This document shows, one piece after another, positions 16,503-20,667 of a stretch of DNA of 20,667 nt (the stretch's first letter is position 1; each line of letters begins with the position of its first letter). The notes under the pieces are model-generated. The model made no database searches and was not told the DNA's origin. It saw only the letters and a program-made list of their open reading frames with translations. The DNA is from Desulfuromonadales bacterium (GTDB lineage: Bacteria > Desulfobacterota > Desulfuromonadia > Desulfuromonadales > BM103). The DNA lies in NCBI GenBank assembly GCA_030640215.1, contig DAOWJU010000047.1, forward strand, positions 1-20,667, read 5' to 3'. The translations under genes were made by a program, and so were the position numbers.

Positions 16503-17312
16503 TTAACCCAGAGAGTTCTCCAGTTCCAACATAACAGCGTCTATGGCCGCTTTTACAACCTGATCATCTCCCCTGCCGAAGCATTCGAGCAGGGCCAGAG
16601 AAGCGGCATGATTGATCATGCGCGGTATTCCTGAAGAATATGCATAGATAGCCTCAACCACCACCGAGCTGAAGAGGCCCGGTCGGCCACCAGCCTTGAT
16701 GATTCTGAAATCAAGATATTCAGCCGTTTCCTCAAGGTTAAGAGGTTTCAAATCATACTGCATCCCGATCCGCTGCCTCAACGCTTCATAAGCACGATGT
16801 TTGAGTCGACGTTTCAGCTCCGGTTGTCCCATGAGGACAATACTGATCAAGTTGCGATCATCGAGTTGGAAGTTGGTCAACAACCTGATTTCGTCAAAGG
16901 TCTCCTTGTGCGGTACCAGCTGCGCTTCATCGATAACAACAACCGGTGTCATGCCTTTTTCATAATACTCAAAGAGTATCTTGCCGATCTGCTCAAGCAG
17001 ATCGACTTTGAAACGGGCTGGCTCAGCAGCACCGAGATGACGTGCCAGGCTGCGCAAAAACTCCAGCGGCGTCAAACGCGGATTTATCAGGCAGACGACC
17101 TTGAAGCTGTCGTCAAGAGCATCCATCAAAGCACGCGACAGGGTCGTCTTGCCGCAGCCTATCTCACCGGTCAGCAGAACCAGATCCCGTTCCTCAACCG
17201 CGTACTGCATACGAGCAAGGGCCTCTCGATGGCCACGGCTCAGGAAAAGGAAGCGCGGATCGGGAGTTTTGCTGAAAGGCCTTTCACGCAGCCCGAAATA
17301 AGCTTCATACAT
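16503..17312 (-). CDS. ExeA/GspA-like AAA+ ATPase
   Basis: 269 residues. The start M-Y-E-A-Y-F-G-L-R-E-R-P-F is typical of the ExeA family. Walker A G-E-I-G-C-G-K-T-T is at 49-57, Walker B V-V-V-I-D-E at 124-129, sensor-1 segment V-L-M-G-Q-P-E-L near 159-166 and probable arginine fingers in L-R-Q-R (179-182); the C-terminal lid follows. Family members use ATP to assemble secretion or pilus complexes, or act in transposition as DNA-bound ATPases. Here the protein lacks the C-terminal membrane and peptidoglycan-binding part of true ExeA, and no secretion gene is nearby. It lies between cheA (18-base gap) and the long cheW, so a role in placing or remodelling the chemosensory complex is plausible but inferred. 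ATG 17312 has no good Shine-Dalgarno. Confidence 0.92.
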   Translation of the reverse strand: MYEAYFGLRERPFSKTPDPRFLFLSRGHREALARMQYAVEERDLVLLTGEIGCGKTTLSRALMDALDDSFKVVCLINPRLTPLEFLRSLARHLGAAEPARFKVDLLEQIGKILFEYYEKGMTPVVVIDEAQLVPHKETFDEIRLLTNFQLDDRNLISIVLMGQPELKRRLKHRAYEALRQRIGMQYDLKPLNLEETAEYLDFRIIKAGGRPGLFSSVVVEAIYAYSSGIPRMINHAASLALLECFGRGDDQVVKAAIDAVMLELENSLG

Positions 17313-17330
17313 TTAGGCACTCGCAACAAG

Positions 17331-19400
17331 TCATGAATTGATTGAAGACTCACCGCGCAACGCTTCGGTCATCAGCCCGGCAACGTCAAGCACCAGAATA
17401 GTTTTCTGGTTGCCCAGTTCAGCGGCTCCGGCGATCCCTTTGACAAAACCGAGAGCGTTGCCAAGAGATTTGATAACAACGTCCTGCTGCCCCAGAAGTT
17501 CATCAACAACAAACCCCATACGCTTTTCAGCCAGGCCGACAATGGCAATAAAGAGACGGCGTTCATCGTTATCGTTCGCTGTGGTCAGATCAAAGACCTG
17601 GTCGAGCCGCAACAGCGGTACGGTGCTTTTTCTCAGCTCGATCACTTCACGCCGTTCGACAGTCTGAATGGCATCGGCATCAATCATCAGAGTCTCAAGC
17701 ACAGAGTTAATCGGAATAGCATAGGTTTTTTCATCAACTCGCACAATCAGCGCTTTAATAATCGCCAGAGTGATCGGCAAGGTAATGATCATACTGGAAC
17801 CTTGCCCCGGCCTGCTTTTGACCTCGATCATACCGGAAAGTGCGGTGATGTTGTTCTTGACGACATCCATGCCGACCCCGCGCCCGGAGAGATCACTGAC
17901 TTCATCACGGGTCGAGAAACCAGGCATAAAGAGCAATTCAAAGGTCTCCTCATCGGTCAGTGTCTGGGATGCAGAGATCAAGCCCTTTTCGACCGCCTTG
18001 CGACAGACCTTCTCGGTATCGATACCACGACCATCATCATGCACTTCGATGACGACATGATTACCTTTTTGGAAAGCCCAGAGCTGAATAAGCCCTTTCT
18101 CAGGTTTACCAGCGGCGCGGCGCTCTGACGGAGACTCGAGTCCGTGATCGATCGCATTGCGGATAATGTGCATGAGTGGATCGGAGACATCCTCAATGAT
18201 CAGTTTGTCAAGCTCGGTATCTGCGCCCTTAATATCAAGAGCGACCTTCTTGTCCTGTTCGTTGGAAACCCGTCGTACAATCCTGGTCATTTTGTCGAAC
18301 AGTTGGCCGATCGGCACCATGCGCACGTCCATGACACCTTTCTGCAGTTCATGCAAACGGCGCTCAAGAATACGTGTGGTTTTAGCAAGATCTGTGGCCA
18401 GCTCTTTTTCATCAGTACCCTTCAGACGATCACCGATATTGATAATAGCGCTCTTTGAGAGGACCAGCTCGCCAACAATGTTCATCAGCAGGTCAAGCTT
18501 GTCTATATCGACCCTGACTGTGCGGCTGATCGACCGCAATGAGCTGCTGCCGCCATCAGCATCCTCAACCACCACAGGCGCACTCGGCTCAGCTGTAACA
18601 GTTTCGATCGCAGCTGGCTCTTCAAGAACAAAACCATCCGGCTCAGGTTCAGCAACCACAGCACCATAGGTGTGAATATCAATATTCTCACGACTCAGCA
18701 GCAGTTCGATATCAGCCGGATTCAAGTCACTGCCGAAAAGAATCTGAAAAGCGATCCGCTCGCTGATATCACCGACCGATGGCAGCGTGCTGACGACCTC
18801 ACCCTGCTGTTTGAGTTGCTGAGTAATTTCAGCAAGTTCCTGGTCAAAGCTGGATAAGTCAAAATCCATCCTCAGCATATGAATCTGTCGCCCCTTGCGA
18901 ACATTTTCAAGCAGCCGATGTTCTTCATACTCGGTGAGAACATTCAGTATGGTTGAATCGATATTCAGACCGGCCAGAGGGTCTTCCTCAACTTGTTCAT
19001 CGCCCTCGGCCGCCTGACTCATCTGCGCCAGGATGGGACCCAGGTCGAGGGTGAAGTTCTCATCGTTGTTTTTGCCATCTATCAGATTGATCAGAACGTC
19101 GAGAGAGCTGAAGAGAGTGTCGACCAGATATTGGTTAAAAGGAACTTTGCCGAGGCGTAAACCGTCCAGCAGGTTTTCCATGGCGTGGGAAAGTTCAGAA
19201 AGGTCATCAAAGCCAAACATGCCAGCCAGACCTTTGATAGAGTGAGCTCCTCGAAAAATACCATTGAGCACATCAGGATCGCAATCACCGGAATCGACAG
19301 AATCTGCCAGCGTGACCAGATCAAGATTTAGTGACCCGATAATTTCCTCGGTTTCGCTGATGAAATCCTTGAGGGCCTGTGAAGAGCTCTTATCGGACAA
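17331..19400 (-). CDS. cheA: chemotaxis histidine kinase CheA
   Basis: 689 residues. Domains: P1 phosphotransfer (about 5-125) with phospho-acceptor His53 in A-H-S-I-K-G-L-A-G; a divergent middle region (about 145-245) in the place of P2, with F-A-P-S-like helices but not the E. coli type; an acidic linker; P3 dimerisation (about 290-370); P4 ATP-binding kinase domain with N box H411-x3-N415-x3-H419, G1 D-D-G-R-G (455-459) and G2 G-R-G-V-G (507-511); P5 CheW-like regulatory domain (about 545-680). All catalytic motifs are intact. Translation starts at TTG 19400, with GGAGGG about 6 bases upstream inside the end of cheY, one base after the cheY stop. It controls the receivers of the cluster and the CheB receiver. 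Confidence 0.98.
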   Translation of the reverse strand: MSDKSSSQALKDFISETEEIIGSLNLDLVTLADSVDSGDCDPDVLNGIFRGAHSIKGLAGMFGFDDLSELSHAMENLLDGLRLGKVPFNQYLVDTLFSSLDVLINLIDGKNNDENFTLDLGPILAQMSQAAEGDEQVEEDPLAGLNIDSTILNVLTEYEEHRLLENVRKGRQIHMLRMDFDLSSFDQELAEITQQLKQQGEVVSTLPSVGDISERIAFQILFGSDLNPADIELLLSRENIDIHTYGAVVAEPEPDGFVLEEPAAIETVTAEPSAPVVVEDADGGSSSLRSISRTVRVDIDKLDLLMNIVGELVLSKSAIINIGDRLKGTDEKELATDLAKTTRILERRLHELQKGVMDVRMVPIGQLFDKMTRIVRRVSNEQDKKVALDIKGADTELDKLIIEDVSDPLMHIIRNAIDHGLESPSERRAAGKPEKGLIQLWAFQKGNHVVIEVHDDGRGIDTEKVCRKAVEKGLISASQTLTDEETFELLFMPGFSTRDEVSDLSGRGVGMDVVKNNITALSGMIEVKSRPGQGSSMIITLPITLAIIKALIVRVDEKTYAIPINSVLETLMIDADAIQTVERREVIELRKSTVPLLRLDQVFDLTTANDNDERRLFIAIVGLAEKRMGFVVDELLGQQDVVIKSLGNALGFVKGIAGAAELGNQKTILVLDVAGLMTEALRGESSINS

Positions 19401-19401
19401 A

Positions 19402-19773
19402 TCACCCCTCCAGGTATTCGCGTATCAGCTGTTGCAACTGATCCGGGGCAAAAGGTTTGACAAGATAGGCATTGGCACCGAGAGCCATCCCCTTCTCACG
19501 ATCACGCTCACTTCCTTCAGTGCTGATGATAAAGAGCGGGGTCTCTCGATAGTTTTCGTTATTACGAATGAAACTGACCAATTCGAGACCGTTGATATCC
19601 GGCATATTGATGTCAGTAATGATCAGATCGACTTTTTCGCGCGGTAAAATCCGCAAGGCCTCAAAACCATTAGCCGCCTCAACGGTCTCATAGTCACCCA
19701 TCGCCGCGATTGTCGAAACAATCAGCGAGCGCATGGTCAGCGAGTCTTCAGCTATCAGAATTTTCTTGTTCAC
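19402..19773 (-). CDS. cheY: chemotaxis response regulator CheY
   Basis: 123 residues, receiver only. Glu9-Asp10, phospho-acceptor Asp54 in I-T-D-I-N-M-P, Ser84 in the Thr/Ser switch position and Lys106 in V-K-P are intact. It begins at GTG 19773 with AAGGAG (19788-19783) 9 bases upstream, and ends one base before the cheA start, so it is the natural partner of that kinase. It is the closer paralogue of the receiver at 8299-8673, from which it differs mainly in the last helix. The upstream spacer has a tandem octamer repeat. As with any isolated CheY, the target (flagellar switch or other) is not shown by the sequence. Confidence 0.95.
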   Translation of the reverse strand: MNKKILIAEDSLTMRSLIVSTIAAMGDYETVEAANGFEALRILPREKVDLIITDINMPDINGLELVSFIRNNENYRETPLFIISTEGSERDREKGMALGANAYLVKPFAPDQLQQLIREYLEG

Positions 19774-19817
19774 TACAGCAGACTCCTTAAGAGGACGGCT
19801 ACAAGGATAAGGACCAG

Positions 19818-19841
19818 CTATAAAGCTATAAAGTATTAAAG
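19818..19841 (+). repeat. tandem octamer repeat upstream of cheY
   Basis: Two perfect copies of CTATAAAG (19818-19825 and 19826-19833) are followed by a variant, TATTAAAG (19834-19841), in the 82-base spacer between the receiver/GAF gene and cheY. On the minus strand they read CTTTATAG; the AT-rich stretch could hold a promoter -10 region or a regulator site. Confidence 0.5.
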
Positions 19842-19855
19842 CTAGCCCTACGACC

Positions 19856-20667
19856 CTAACCTTTACTCATCATGCGGCGCTCAAGTAGAGCTTTTTCCAT
19901 CGCCAGCCCGGCCTGAGAGAGAAAGATTTCCAGCGATTCTGTATCACCAACCGGTTTTTCATCAGGCAGATTATCGCCATAAAGGACAGCGACCACCCTG
20001 CCTTCACTGATCAACGGACCGACAAAAACCTCACCAGGACGTTCCCCGCCCAACTGATCGAAGAAGTAATCGTTCAACTTCGTCTCCCTCGGTTCTCTAC
20101 GGTAGGGAGCAAAGGATTGCAAAGCCTCAGTAAAAACGTGCTTCTCTGCTTTTGGCAGCCTGATGTTGCGCACCCGAACATCTGCAGACTCACCTTCTAA
20201 TTCAATGCCAAACTGTCCCAGACCAACAATCTCATCTTCCTTGACCAACAGAATCACAGCCCGATTCATCAACTCGCTGGCAAAACGAAGAATCAGCAAA
20301 ATAATCCCGCCGCCGAGAGAAGGGTTGCTCAACTCTTGAAGCATTCCACGCAACAGATGCAACCCTGGAGACTGTTGCGCAACTTGCGGCGAGGAACCAG
20401 TTGCAGCCTCTCCCATCTCCTTGAGTAGCTCCGCGCCGATGTTGTACATGCCTTCCGTTGCAGGCTCATCGTCGGCAGGCTTTTCACTGAGGGCGACAAT
20501 TGCATCAACCAGGGCGATCAAGCCATCACGACCGCGCTCATCAAGAACATCAGATTTTTTCGGTTTGGGGAACAGAGTCGACACACCGAAGTTGCGTACG
20601 CTCTGTTCCGCCTCCTGACTAGGATGATCCGACATGACGAGGATCTGGAAGTCAGGAGACTTCTGAC
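19856..20667 (-). CDS. response-regulator/GAF-like protein, 5' end beyond the window
   Basis: An in-frame ATG at 20635 has no ribosome site and the frame stays open to the window edge, so the gene continues upstream. The residues just before that ATG, and the first 30 after it, form a hydrophobic strand I-L-V-M-S-D-H-P, a helix and V-S-T-L-F-P-K-P; this looks like beta-4, alpha-4 and beta-5 of a receiver domain, with the conserved Lys of K-P. A linker with Ala/Glu-rich helices follows, then a C-terminal GAF-like region (about 105-255 of the visible part: A-V-I-L-L-V-K-E-D, G-Q-F-G-I-E-L, F-V-G-P-L-I-S-E-G-R-V-V-A-V-L-Y-G-D-N, F-L-S-Q-A-G-L-A-M-E-K-A-L). Proteins of this type in the Geobacter group often begin with a DUF4388/PATAN domain, which would lie outside the window. 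It precedes cheY by 82 bases. Confidence 0.85.
   Translation of the reverse strand, partial: QKSPDFQILVMSDHPSQEAEQSVRNFGVSTLFPKPKKSDVLDERGRDGLIALVDAIVALSEKPADDEPATEGMYNIGAELLKEMGEAATGSSPQVAQQSPGLHLLRGMLQELSNPSLGGGIILLILRFASELMNRAVILLVKEDEIVGLGQFGIELEGESADVRVRNIRLPKAEKHVFTEALQSFAPYRREPRETKLNDYFFDQLGGERPGEVFVGPLISEGRVVAVLYGDNLPDEKPVGDTESLEIFLSQAGLAMEKALLERRMMSKG

Noticed and set aside
16503..17312. The ExeA-like ATPase as a transposition helper (IstB/TniB-like), implying a mobile element
   Set aside because: The N-terminus M-Y-E-A-Y-F-G-L is ExeA-like, there is no transposase or terminal inverted repeat nearby, and the gene is tightly packed with cheA and cheW.

Overview
The window looks like a chromosomal segment of a Gram-negative, motile or surface-associated bacterium of the Desulfuromonadales type (Geobacter/Pelobacter/Desulfuromonas relatives). 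This is inferred from the mix of gene families: an LPS-assembly lipoprotein (LptE) beside leuS and holA, and a chemosensory operon that carries HEAT-repeat, zinc-ribbon/receiver, GAF and ExeA-like accessory proteins. Base composition is close to even G+C and similar throughout. I see no insertion sequence, phage gene, CRISPR array, tRNA or rRNA, and no gene-free stretch over 300 bases.

Layout, left to right. (1) About 1-3293, minus strand: murJ, ogt and a putative zinc aminopeptidase lipoprotein, transcribed leftward, with ogt starting inside the end of murJ. The first 33 bases may be the tail of a plus-strand gene. (2) About 3400-3810: rpsT, the only clear plus-strand gene, with its own sigma-70-like promoter, a strong Shine-Dalgarno and a terminator hairpin shared with the converging holA. 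(3) 3825-8264, minus strand: infA, leuS, lptE, holA (in transcription order), a housekeeping run. (4) 8299-20667, minus strand: a chemosensory cluster filling 60% of the window. In transcription order it holds a receiver/GAF protein cut by the right edge, CheY, CheA, an ExeA-like ATPase, a CheW with a long acidic N-terminus, a second receiver, a second CheW, a zinc-ribbon/receiver protein, a HEAT-repeat protein of about 670 residues, CheR and CheB. A 249-base gap follows, then a coiled-coil/GAF protein and another CheY-like receiver, which runs into infA with only 34 bases between.

How the chemosensory genes probably work together: CheA autophosphorylates on His53 and is coupled to receptors by two CheW proteins. 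The phosphoryl group can go to three single-domain receivers, to the CheB receiver and perhaps to the divergent zinc-ribbon receiver. CheR and CheB methylate and demethylate receptors. No methyl-accepting receptor, CheC, CheD or CheZ is encoded in the window, so receptors must come from elsewhere. The extra modules (ATPase, HEAT scaffold, zinc-ribbon receiver, GAF proteins) suggest an output or assembly step beyond the enterobacterial type, possibly polar placement, motility on surfaces or another cellular function; that is inference.

Points for a second look: the rightmost protein is the 3' part of a receiver protein whose start lies beyond the window; the long CheW probably starts at a non-canonical codon (ATT) upstream of the only usual start codon; the zinc-ribbon receiver has an altered acidic pocket; and a GAF protein plus a closely related CheY sits at both ends of the cluster.
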